A stretch of DNA of 64,000 bases from Cephalotus follicularis (Eukaryota > Streptophyta > Magnoliopsida > Oxalidales > Cephalotaceae). A model generated the notes under the pieces. That model searched no databases. It was not told where the DNA came from and worked only from the letters and a program-made list of their open reading frames with translations. The number at the start of each line of letters is the position of its first letter. Within the stretch, counting starts at the first letter, position 1. Position numbers and translations under genes: made by a program. Positions 1-10,925 of the stretch are shown here, piece by piece. The stretch covers positions 116,156 to 180,155 of the forward strand of contig BDDD01002371.1 of NCBI GenBank assembly GCA_001972305.1, written 5' to 3'.

Positions 1-1135
1 GATCCAAAGTCAAAACATAACTATTAAATAAAACAACATCACAAATTCCAACAGCTTGAGCAATGATCCTAGATCCATCGCCAAGCCTCAAGTCCAAGTC
101 TCCTGCTCCAAGCTTTCTAACTTTTCTTAGTCCCTGCAATGAATTGCAAAGGTTAGTTCCACATCCAGTATCTAATACCCATGAAGAACTACTATTCAAA
201 GCTAGATTAAGTTCAATCATGAACATACCTGATGTACTCGCACCATGCGGGTTATCAGCAGAGACTGCAGCAACAACAACACAACAATCCTTTTTCCAGT
301 GCCCGGTCTTACCGCACTGGAAACAAGCACCTTCAGCAGCTAACTTCTTCATCCGATCTTTGGAAGCATTCCCACTAGCTCTAAGCTTCCCCTTCTTCTT
401 CTTTTGCTTCTTCTTACCCTTGCCTTTTGTGTTGACAGGCATGAGCACACCCTTCCCTTTAGAGGGAGACGAGGCACTGCCCTTTCCTTGGGCAAACCTA
501 GAAGAAGGAAGAAGTAGGGAGTGGGTCTTTGACTTCGCAGAGTCAAAATCGGCCTCAGCCGTCCTCAACATAGCTATCAGCTCAGATAGAGTCACCTCTA
601 TCTTGTTCATGTGAAAGTTCACTAAAACCTGTGAGAACGACTTAGGAAGGGACGTCAAAATAAGATCCACATACAGATCAGGGTCCATGACAAAACCTAA
701 TTGAGCCAGCTACTCAATCATGTCTATCATCTTCAATCCATGCTCATGGACTGAAGCTCCCTCTTGCATCTGAGCCTTAAAGAGTTTGCGTGATAGATTG
801 AACCTTTGAGTCCTAGATTTAGCTCCATACATCTCCTGGAGGTGGAGTAGTATAGCATATAAGGTCTCAATCTTCTCAATCTGATGCTGAAGCTCAGGTG
901 TCATCCCAAGAAGGGCAAGACATCTAGACTGCTCGTCATCTTCTAGCCATTTGGCTAGTCGCTCACTCTCTTTGGGTGTCGGATCTTCACCAAGTGAAGG
1001 AGGCCCCCCAGTCATCACATAGGCCATTTTATTGGCCGTAAGGACAATCTTGAGGTTTCGGTGCCAATCGTTGAAGTTGGGCCCCTCAAGTTTATTTGTC
1101 TCAAGTATACTGGACATTGCATTTGATAAAGCCAT
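1..1135 (-). pseudogene. Copia element B: gag and start of protease (broken, runs off left edge)
   Basis: Reads from 1135 down to 1 on the minus strand. The N-terminal 141 codons form a UBN2-type copia Gag (start MALSNAMSSILETNKLEGPN, then a LAKWLEDDEQSRCLALLGM stretch). A TAG at 712-710 interrupts the frame, which then stays open to the window edge. Past the stop are a lysine-rich linker, a CCHC zinc knuckle (CFQCGKTGHWKKDC, about 297-338) and the protease start (WVLDTGCGTNLCNS, with DTG catalytic triad, about 129-170). Gag would package element RNA and the protease would cleave the polyprotein. The rest of pol lies outside the window. The leader, primer site and 5' LTR of the same element are on the far side of element A, at 41856-44979. 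One nonsense codon makes this copy inactive as read. Confidence 0.9.
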
Positions 1136-1605
1136 ACTAGCAACCTAGATAAGGAAATATAAACATGAGTTAGCATTTATTCCAATTTTAATATATGACA
1201 ACCATAACACTTGGTCTTAGTGCTTATGGTTCCTCCCAATATTCTAATCGTATCCCATACCCCTATATGGAACTCGAGAAGTCCAACTTCCTAGTGGGGA
1301 TTGGAATCCATCACAATCATATTATAGTCTCAGCTAGGACATGCCAAACTATAATATATCCAATGGGTAGGCTTTCTTGACAATTTGTATCTAATACAAG
1401 ATCCAATCATAGTATTCGGCCTCAGATTCAATATGGTCTCATCTAGGGCATGACAAACCATCATAATCATGATAAGTCAAGTACCCACAACTTTCATTAG
1501 AATGCACTAGTTTTAACACCCACACGTAGGCGTGTCCAAGTGCTAAAACATAGCCACCCTTTGCGGTGCCCAACACCGATGTTGACATAATATCCCCAAG
1601 TAATC
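1136..1605 (-). other. Copia element B: gag-proximal leader, left part
   Basis: Noncoding stretch between the B gag start and the insertion point of element A. It carries several diverged copies of a short phrase, GGCATGAC/GGACATGCC followed by AAACCATCATA-like sequence (about 1338, 1446). The same phrase reappears at 41872-41886 just right of element A (AGGGCATGACAAACC), which supports the view that 1605 and 41856 were once adjacent. TAATC (1601-1605) is the left target duplication of element A. Confidence 0.75.
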
Positions 1606-1922
1606 TGTAACGCCCCAAAACCCCAGGAGTCAACCCCCAAGGTTTGACGCGCCACGAACAGTATCATTCATTTACTAATATTTAGCGAAAATTAAAAACT
1701 TTTAACAATATAATAATGCATGCGAAAAAATCCAATAAAATATATCACTTGTGTGGATAAACCCCGAAGTTATACAATACTGTTCATAATGAAGCTCTGC
1801 CACAAGCCGATAGGTCATACAATAATTTATCACTATACTTCTTCGGTCGTTGAACTGCAATGAAAGGGAGGAGACTCACCCGGGGCTTCAATCCTCAGCT
1901 TGCTGAGAAGCTCCACCTGTAC

Positions 1923-1967
1923 CTGACCCATTACATTCAAATGCAATGGGTCAGCGACCACTGGTCG
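1923..1967 (-). other. Two-hairpin module in element A 3' LTR
   Basis: Hairpin 1 is 1923-1954: arms CTGACCCATT and AATGGGTCAG, one A/C mismatch, inner pairs CATT/AATG and a 2-nt loop. Hairpin 2 is 1955-1967: CGACC, loop ACT, GGTCG. On the sense (minus) strand the module is followed by CAGGTACAGGT. Element J has the same two hairpins in the same order at 52953-52998, with paired substitutions. The role is unknown. The location near the sense 3' end of the LTR would place it in the transcribed leader. Confidence 0.7.
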
Positions 1968-2411
1968 TGTAGGAACTACCACCATAGATTTATGAATGCA
2001 GATGCAGCGAGCATATGCAATGCAAATGAGAGATGCAATAACAGTTCAGTCCAGCCAATAACATTCACTAGAAATCGATAACAGTACAGTCTATTCCATT
2101 CAGTACAGTCCCAGTCACTATCAGTCCTTCATAATCTTTGACAATTCCTAACAGTCATATAAATCCTTCCTCGGCATGCCAACTTGAGGAGGAGCGATAA
2201 CGCACTCTAGACATTAACGTAGAGGAGCCGGGACAGGAATATACATTTTATTTTAGGCAGACTGGTTCCTCGGGTTCCTCGGCTTTAGGAAGAGCAATAT
2301 ACGCGCTCTAGGCGTTATAGGCAGAGGAGAGGAACATAAACATTATACAGTATCAGTAACAGTCATTCAATCCACTATACAGTAATCATAACAGTAACAG
2401 TAACAGTCCGC

Positions 2412-2583
2412 GTGGCTCATCTCGGTCGGTGATCAGTAAGCTCATCTCAGTTGGTGATCCGACGGCTCATCTCGGTCGGTGATCTATTGGGCAATCTCGC
2501 TGATCCTCCAGTCTCATCTCAAAGATAGCCTTACCGGCTCATCTCGATCGGTGATCCCGCAGGCTCATCTCGGTTGGTGATCT
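2412..2583. repeat. Degenerate tandem array, unit GGCTCATCTCGGTCGGTGATC plus spacer
   Basis: About five to six imperfect units spaced roughly 27 bp apart, each with CTCATCTCGGTCGGTGATC or a near variant. The array is conserved in the partner LTR at 15361-15530, so it predates the insertion of element A. GTCGGTGATC resembles a half palindrome. I see no coding role. Confidence 0.8.
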
Positions 2584-3519
2584 GGTACAGTACAATACAT
2601 TGACACTATATTAACACTACACTAACATTACATTAACAGTACAATAACCATTAACATTTCACTATGGGGTCTGCCTTTATCACTTTATTACACTATACTA
2701 CATTACACTTCATTTATCCTTTTCCATTTATATAATCCTTTTACTTAGACCAATGGCCAACTTGAGTGCATTTCAATATTCATTAGAGTGCCCGACGACG
2801 TAACAATGCCTTCATTATGCTATCTTCCATCACACTGCATTTACACTACACCTATTATCTAATCATACATTCCACTTCATTCACTACACTTATCATTCAT
2901 ACTGCACTTATCACACACACACATATATATATTATATAGAGCACATGAGCACTGTCGGCGCATTACTTATGCATGTAGGCAATAGCACACTTCACATTCA
3001 CGTTTAGAGCACATGAATGGATGCCCGCGGGTACTGTTGGGCGCTAACGCATGCACAGGACGCTTTGGTGCCTTTGATAAAGAGCTCGGCATTACCAAGG
3101 GAGAGTTGGGCACAACGTTGCATGCTCAGCATGGTGTTGCATGGGCGCCATACACTGGCTCGTCCTATGATGTGTGTCCTTGGACGCATGTCGTCTTGGG
3201 CGTCATCAGGGCAGCTCAGATGCTATGGCAGAGGAGAGTTCAGAGGCGCCATGGAAGAGCTCAGGTACTGTGCCATGCTTGGGACGCATGGCATGGTTTC
3301 CTCGAACACGTGAGGCTGGTAAGTCCATGGCAACGACACTGGTGTGTCCCCCGGTGCATAGCAGAGGACTATGATGTTCTTAGCGCATGGTGTCCACAGC
3401 GTCGGGTCACCTTGGGCATTGCTCCACGGGCATGTCTCCTCGGACGAATGCAGTAAAGGGGACGCACGCAGAGGATGGTGCCACGAGCATTGCTCCAGGG
3501 GAATGTGGCTGCTCGGCTC

Positions 3520-3662
3520 ACCATGGCAGCTCGGGCATACTTCCTCGGCATACAATGGAAGCTCGGCACACTTCTTCGTCGCACCATGGCAGCTCGGTAC
3601 ACTTCCTCGGCACTCCCTGGCAGCTCGACACACTTCCTCAGCACTCCATGGCAGCTCGGCAC
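3520..3662. repeat. 31-bp tandem array (CCATGGCAGCTCGGCACACT type)
   Basis: About five imperfect units, each containing CATGGCAGCTCGGCACAC then TTCCTCGGCA. The same array sits in the other LTR at 23992-24137, where the period reads as 31 bp. It lies in a GC-rich LTR block with many more dispersed CTCGGCA phrases (3000-4400). The open frames here are translations of the repeat. Confidence 0.8.
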
Positions 3663-4602
3663 TTATAGTAGAGGAGGGATAAGCTCGACACTAATTTGCA
3701 GATGAGAGCTATGACTACACTGCTCAGGACATGAAGGGGAGAGTTTGGCCGTTTCATGCACGACACTTAACCTTGGAGAGCTCTGGCATTACAGTGCAAC
3801 CTCGGCGCCATGGCAGGGGGAAAGCTAGGCACCTTTGCAGTGGAGATCTCAAAACTGTGCCATGCTTGGATATATGACAGTTTGCATTTGGGCACCATCC
3901 CTGCATGCTCGGGACGCATGCAGGGGGAGAGCTCAACGTTTGGTTTTGCTTCCTCAGGCGCCTGGCGGAAGAGAACCACAGTTGACAATGGCACCTCTGA
4001 CGCCTGGCATGCTGAGGACGCATGCATGGATCCTCGGGCATTCATGGTAGGGAGCTTGGCGTGTCACTCCTTGTCACCATGGCATATGGTATGGCACCTC
4101 GGCAAAGCCAGTGCTGGCACCTCAGACTACGTTGGGTGGCACCTCGGCAAGCTCCTCGGCACAGGTGTGGCACCCCGGCAGCGGGTGCTCAGCGCCATGG
4201 TTCCTCGGCAGTTGGTGTTTGGCACCATTGCTCCTCGGCGTCCAGTGCTCGAATATGTGGCACCTCAGACATGATGATTGGCACCTCGGTAAGTGGCCAT
4301 CTCGATGCTTGGCCAGCTCGGGTGTACAGTACCTCGGGCATGTGGCTACCTCGGGTGCTTGACAAGGGGACGTGTTCTCGCTACATGTAGGGCAGTTCAC
4401 ATGTTAGGCGTATGGAGGCCTGCATGGCACAGTGGCGCACTACATTAGGCTTCGTCTGGTACGCACTACGCCATGGAAGAGGACAGCTCGTGTGCACTGC
4501 ACGCATGGAAGTAGGCGAGCTCGGCGCATTTGGCGATATATGGCAGAGGACGAGCTCACCTTAACGTTCTTGGCACCCTGGCATTTCACCTCTGACGTTT
4601 CT

Positions 4603-6837
4603 TGTAGCGACCCCGACCCGAGTCCACTTTAAGCTCAAAGCGAACTCCAAAGATCGGTTGCGTTACGTTGGGTGTGAAACGTTACATCCTTAGGTACTCT
4701 TTTCTAAAAGTACATAACATCATAAATTCACGTCTTGCAAAATCGTACATAATCTTCCATTCATCTTTACACATAATCATCTTATAAAAAGATGTCATAA
4801 CCATATCATAGATCTACATTACACAGGATCGTTCTTCTACATAAACACATAATACAGCGGAAAAACTTTATTCCTATTACATAATAAAACATAATGCAAC
4901 ATCATTTCATAGTCTTTCGTTCTCAAAAACTCCTTCTTAAGAGCTTCCTCTAAGCTCGCAATCTCCATTCATTCATTTCCTGAAAACATTTTATTTGAAA
5001 ACAACATTGAAAGGAATGAGCTCAAAATAGCTCAGTAAGTTGTTTTTATAGTAAACACATTTCATCATGACTTTTTCTAGTCCATACATATAATTAGAAA
5101 CATTTCATAAAACATATCACTTTTCTAGTTAATATCATAACTAGATCATTTCGTAAACATAAAAGTCATAAAAACCTTAATGAACCCTTTACACCGCTTC
5201 ACCGGGGCATTGTGCACTCCCCGATTACTATCCTTACATCACATGCATGTCCGTGAGCACGCCCGACTCCATTAACTTTGAGCATCTCGCTCCATTCCCC
5301 TTGGATCACAATCCAAGGGCGGTTCATTCATCATTTACTTTGAGTGATCAGTTCAAAGAAATCATAAAAATCATTTCATAGCATCTCTTTCACAATTCAT
5401 AAACTTTTCTCTTCATTTGAGTAATTTAACTCAAAACATTTATAAAACAGTTTTGCATCACTTCTCTAAAACTGATAATTCATATAGAAATAAGCCTTTT
5501 CAGTAAAAACTTAAAACATAAACATTAAAGTAGACATCCTTAAGATTTCAGAAAGCTCAAGATCATAACAATTGGTTGAGAATTGAATCCTCTATGAATT
5601 TTTGAAAGTGGATGGTTCCATAAGAAAACAAGGCATGAGCAGTAGAAGAAAACATAGCTTTACTCCAAGAATTAGATAGAAATTCGAGATACACAAAACA
5701 TAACAGTTAAAGTAGACATCTTGAGGTTTCCAAAAAATCCAACCATTAAATTTTTCATCAAGAAATGAGTAAGATATGATTTAAATAAGCTGCTGCATAA
5801 TCCAGAAATAAAATAGTGCCTGAACAGCAAATTTAAAAATGAATTTCTGTCAAGAAAACGATACAATATTGAAACATACAAAACATAACATTTAAACAGG
5901 ACATCTTAACGTTTCCAGAACATCAAACCATTCAAAAATCCATTGAGAATTGAACAAGTTATCAGTAAAAGAATCTGCTGTAAAATTGAGAACAAAACAG
6001 GGGAAGCTTTGACATGAATGGGTATAAAATTTCCTTACTTTTGCTTTAGAATTCCTTTCTCTTTTGCTCTCCACGAATTCTTCACTTCACTATCAGCAGG
6101 AACACTTTCTTTCTCAACAGAAATTACTGAGTTTCAACACTCTTAGCCATTAAATAGAAGGATGGCTTATGGGGTAAGTTTCTTCCCCCCTCTCACACAC
6201 TCAATTCTCTCTCTTGGCAGCCCATGTGACAAAATTTAACCAATCCAAGTGTTTACACTTGTTAGATCCCCAGATAACACCTTATAGAATCCTCCCGTGG
6301 CCCGCCACGTGTCCCTAATTAAAGAATTTTACTCACAAAATGCCAAAAAGTCAAATTTTGTGTTTTGTCTGTAGCTCAAAGCGTCGAACTTTTCCTTCTA
6401 AGCGTCGGCGCCTAAGGGTTTTACCTGAGTTTTTCACCTTTATCCCGACTAAAGCGCTGACGCTTTATCACAAAGCGTCGACGGTTTTAGTCTTCGTCCA
6501 AGTCAATCTCAACACTTTATCTCGAAGCGTCGACTTTTACATTCTAAGCGTCGACCGTTACTACCAAAGCGTCGGCGCTTTAAGTGGAATTGTCGGCGCT
6601 TTAGACAGTTTTCCTTCTCATCACTTAGCTAAAAAAAATTTCTTCTAGGGGCGCTGCCCCCTGAACCCCCGCCCGCTGTCCGGGCATTGGGACCTCCCGT
6701 CCGCTCACTGGGGAGCGGAACCCCAGTACTCCCCGAGCGTAGGGTCATACTACGGGTCCCTTAAACTATTTGCCAATTTACACAATAGAAATCATTTTCC
6801 ATAATTAATATCTTACATAGAAACTTGGGTCATTACA
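4603..6837 (-). mobile_element. Solo LTR F (gypsy-type)
   Basis: A single 2.2-kb unit bounded by TGTAGCGACC and GTCATTACA and flanked by a perfect TTTCT duplication (4598-4602 and 6838-6842). No internal region or second LTR is present, so it is a solo LTR left by LTR-LTR recombination. The minus strand starts TGTAATGACCC, like the sense start of A, so minus is the likely sense. It carries a GTCGACG-type cluster at 6376-6606, in the first 230-460 bp of the sense LTR (U3). A TATTTAAT box-like sequence lies further along on the minus strand near 6150. No protein frame is convincing. Confidence 0.88.
6376..6606. promoter_or_regulatory. AGCGTCGACGCTT-type motif cluster in LTR F
   Basis: About nine motif copies in 230 bp: AGCGTCGAAC, AGCGTCGGCGCC, AGCGCTGACGCTTT, AAAGCGTCGACGG, AAGCGTCGACTT, AAGCGTCGACCG, AAAGCGTCGGCGCTTT and TTGTCGGCGCTTT among them. 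The ideal form is a palindrome centred on GTCGAC. Similar clusters occur in G, B, H, P, Q, I and a copia solo LTR in this window. The position upstream of a TATA-like site suggests a U3 regulatory array, but that is inference. Confidence 0.6.
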
Positions 6838-9825
6838 TTTCTCCTCGGTCATTTTCCTCGGCAGTGCGGAGGATGGAACGCATGCAGAGGACAGTGGGTG
6901 TCCTCTTGCGCTTGGGTCCTTGGGTGTAACGACCCGTCCCTCATGATAACCACATCGGACGAATCGCCCGGCAGGAAGGAGGAATTTCCCATCTCCTCTA
7001 AGCCAAAACAACGCTACAAATCATGGGAGGGAAGAAAACAAAACAGGAAATGGCAAAACTGTAATATAACCCTTACACAAAACCATTCCAAAACTCACCA
7101 TTTAACTAAAGGGAACACAACAACCACTGCCCAAGCACACCGTTCCACTAAAGGAACCTGCCAGGGGAGGGAGACAGGGCAGAGAACGTAACACTACGTC
7201 TTGCCAGGGGTCCCGGGCAGGGGATGCCAACACCACCCAACACAACACGACGTATCACAGCCAGGCCTGCACCGCCATCCTAAGACATGCCCTCCCCGGA
7301 CGAGCCATCCTCGGGCATGACCTCATTGGACAACTAACCCCGGGCATGTCCTCCCCGGACATGTCCTCCCGACAACAGGTTCTCCTCAGATGTCTCCTCG
7401 GACAACATGTTCTCCTTGGACAGAGCCTGACGACAAGTGCCGGACCACAACATAAACCATCCCAGCCCTAACAACCCTGAGGTCAGGACACGTGCCTCAC
7501 AGGTTAACCCCCGCCCCAGGGAGATCCCCCGACCTCGGGCAACCTTCACGGCAAACAAGCAGAAGATCGTAACACAAACATTTCAAGTAAAAACACGAAA
7601 TCTCTTCATTTAACACAATAAATCATCTCAAGAATACATCATAGTATCATTCAAAAATAATATATATCTTGCTCACAAGTATCGTCCCCTATTCAAAAGC
7701 CGAGGACCCATACAAAAGAATATCATTTCCTCCTCAGGCCGAGGACCATACAACAAAAGTAATAAAACCCATATGCCCCCATGAATGTATGCAAGGACGA
7801 GCCTGAGAAACCGGTAGCTTTGCTCATCCCCCGCAGACTACCTTGTCAACCCAAAGGACTGCCCTGGCAACCACGACAGCTTCCTCTGCAAAACAACTGG
7901 GAGGGGATTAGTCCGAATGACTTGTGAGCAAGAACAAGCATTCTCCAGAGCATCCACAACCACTGGATGCACAAGGAAACATATATCAGGTCATATTCAA
8001 TTGGGAGAAACAAGAATATATCAGGGGACAAGAAAAGAATGTACAACTCAACCACATGACAACATCCAGCTCCTCGGAGTTTATCAAGAGAGTCAAATAT
8101 CAACAAGTATAAGAATCCAACGAAAGATTATATCACCATCAACAATTAATAATAACCGTGCCGGTGACAACAAATGAGGAAGAGGAAGACAAACGCACAT
8201 ATCACCACATCCCATGGTCAACCGTCATACACCATGACACCACACACACATATCCAAGCCTCGCCTGCTATGTCTATCCTGCCCTCGTCCGCTAGTATCC
8301 ACCACAATATCAGTGGTCTGCCGCCATACCAGGCGAAACACACACCTATCTAGGCCTCGCCTGCTATGTCTATTCGGACCTCCTCCACTAGTATCCACCA
8401 CAATATCTGTCACACCCCGTTTCCATACAATGATAAAAGTGGTGGCAATCAACATATAAATCCGGCTTATGCAATTACCATAAAATTAAAACTTTCCATA
8501 TCCATTAACAACTTGCGGAAGCATTTAAATATTAGCCGGATTATAACGTAACATGCATCCCATACTACATGCTACAACAAAAACATCATCACAGTTAACT
8601 TCCCACAAACTGAGCGTGAACAAGATTCATCAATTCATTATTACAACCATTCATTTATTACAGATCCAAAACATATCTCAAAAGTAAACAACATAAAACT
8701 CCACTTTGCTCCTCGGAGCCCAACGGTAACCAACGGCTGCAACAACCTGAAACACACTGAAGTTGTAGGGGGTTAGCCTTTGTCCTCACTCGGGAAAGCC
8801 ATAAAAGCGATTCAGGGTCAAGGATAAAACATGTCATGACATGAATGCACAGTGATGCAGTACATACTATATCTCAATGCATATATATATATATATATAT
8901 GACACAACCACAAGGTCGCAGTCCACGATGTCACCAGAACACATCATCACACTTCACGGTCCACAATATCACAAATGCACAAGTAGCCAACTATTTCTCA
9001 GGTCTCTAAGGACCCATCACTCCACAACAACGATCAGCCACGTCCCAAGGGACAACACTATACTCAATCAGGCATGTCATAGCAGACAATCAATACACTC
9101 AAAGCAACCAATTGTTCCCGTCGCTGGTATTGCGGCGAGCGACAACACTCAGAACACCCTACGATACAAGCACGGCGGCAAGTACCAACACTTCCCCGCT
9201 AACGGCAACACTCACGATACTAGCACGACGGCTAAGTACCAACATTACCTCGCTAGGGGCAACACTCAATCATAATCAATACAATAACATCCACGTTACT
9301 AGCACGGCGGCTAAGTAACAACAATCAGGACACAATCACCATAACAGTGCAATCATAGCACCCACAATACCACTCAAGTACTTTATAAATATAAATACTT
9401 GCAACATATATATTTGTCAAAATATATATAACAATCCTTTTCCTGAAACTCAAGTATCAAGGTACTTAGAATCATACACTTTCCGTAAAACCCGGTTATT
9501 TGAACTACATTCAAATACTTCCAAAAATTATTTCGTATAACAGTTTCGCAATCCCATGAAAGCCACTTTCGCAATCCTTTTGGAAAACATACTTTCCATA
9601 CAAATGATTTTGATAAACCATTCAATTAACCAAACACATTTTCACAATCTTTCGAGAATATATATATATCTCAAAACGTACATTTCGCATAAAGTAATGA
9701 TTTATATAAACCACGTTTGCACTTCCAAAAGGGGTAAAATGCTTCAGCACCATCAATAACCAATTCGAAATACAGTTTATCATGGCACAAAATGCACACA
9801 TATGCTCACAATGCAAAATAGTCCC

Positions 9826-10275
9826 AAACAGTCGGCTGTCTCTCACTGACAGTCGGCTGTTCTCCTTCAACAGTCGGCTGCCCTTAACCAACAGTCGACT
9901 GCCCTCCTTGGCAGTCGGTTGTCCCTCACTCAGCAGTCGGCTGCCCTCCTTGGCAGTCGGTTGATCCATACACATTCCTTTGTCGCCACTTGTCCCAGCA
10001 TGCCACCTCAGGAAGCCCGGGTAGAGTGACACGTGGACAGTCGGCTGTTACCCAAAACAGTCGGCTGTACCACCCACAGTCCACTGCCCTCCTCTGGCAG
10101 TCGGCTACTCAATCAGCAGGGAGCAACCTGCAATACCAGGCACGAACAGTCGACTGGCTCCAATGCACAGTCGGCTGTTCTCCATGGGTAGTCGGCTGTT
10201 CCTCATGAATAGTCGACTGCTGGCCTCGGACAGTCGGCTGTCCTCCCTGGACAGTCAACTGCCCCTACGGGCAGT
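9826..10275. repeat. CAGTCGGCTG motif array, distal cluster
   Basis: More than a dozen copies of CAGTCGGCTG or CAGTCGACTG with 8-20 bp CT-rich spacers (typically TCCCTT or CCTCCTTGG). The same cluster is at 30168-30665 and 33326-33800 in element D. On the minus strand it lies downstream of the candidate TATA box, so it would be transcribed. Translations give fake repeat peptides such as DSRLFS and QPTAKE. Confidence 0.8.
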
Positions 10276-10727
10276 GCCCAAAAATAGCAGAAATCACACA
10301 TGCTCAATCCACTTTAAACCAATCAAACCACAAAGCACTATCACCACAATACACATTCATGCTTTTATCACAGTATAACACATGCATTTCACTCATGAGC
10401 ATCATTTATAATTGACTTAAATCATAATTACAACTTTCCCCTACCTTAGAACTCCAAGTTAGGAGTTGCAATCCACCTCTTTAAGTCCCGGATCCGAGGT
10501 CCTTGCACTCCCAAACTCGTCCAGCAGCCTCCACTAGTCCGATTCCTCCGCTGTCCGAGCCTCCAAGTCCACGGTTTCAACACAACTCTGTGTTTCACAC
10601 AGCACACACACACTTCCTCACTCTCTCTTCACCTTCACAACACTCTCTTTACACACTTGAAGAAGATGGAGATTGAGGGAGAGAAGAGCTGAGTTTTTAA
10701 GGGAAAACCCGGCCCCTCCACACTGTC

Positions 10728-10925
10728 AGCCTTTATATAAAACCAACCCACTTTTATCACCTCAAGGCTGACAGCACGTGGGCTGTCTGGCGCCTGGCAG
10801 TCGGCTGCCATGACTTGGCAGTCGACTATTTCTGCCGACACCCACACCAGCTTCCTCACAGCAGCTGGCTGCTGCCTTCACCAGGGGAGTCAAGTCGGCT
10901 GCCTCCTTGTGGCAGTCGGCTGCCC
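10728..10925 (-). promoter_or_regulatory. Candidate core promoter of D-family LTR: TATA box plus proximal CAGTCGGCTG cluster
   Basis: On the minus strand TTTTATATAAAGGC lies near 10742-10729. Immediately upstream in sense (10796-10925) are about five CAGTCGGCTG/CAGTCGACTG copies. The TATA-like site is about 330 bp inside the sense start of the LTR (11067), and the motifs fall about 60-190 bp upstream of it. This is the expected layout of a U3 promoter with repeated activator sites. Element D copies keep the motifs but have a weaker TATA-like sequence at the matching place. Confidence 0.5.

Noticed and set aside
1860-2081. 73-codon frame conserved at 1860-2081 and 14808-15029
   Set aside because: Conserved only because both are in LTRs of element A. 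It spans the hairpin module and has no known domain.
3013-4390. Several overlapping long open frames (up to about 150 codons) in the GC-rich part of the element A LTR
   Set aside because: They occur in both strands and all phases, derive from CTCGGCA and 31-bp repeats, and are not kept in the partner LTR.
8881-8900. TA-type microsatellites here and at 12507-12580, 16618-16633, 41633-41648, 44884-44903 and 55058-55078
   Set aside because: Ordinary AT simple repeats inside LTRs. They vary in length between LTR partners and have no sign of MITE termini.
9782-10208. Repeat peptides of DSRLFS / QPTAKE type
   Set aside because: They are direct translations of the CAGTCGGCTG array, present on both strands without a start or conserved end.
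9826-10275. CRISPR-like look of regularly spaced short repeats
   Set aside because: Repeats are 10 bp with irregular CT-rich spacers inside a plant LTR. There are no cas genes, and the array is copied in three LTRs.
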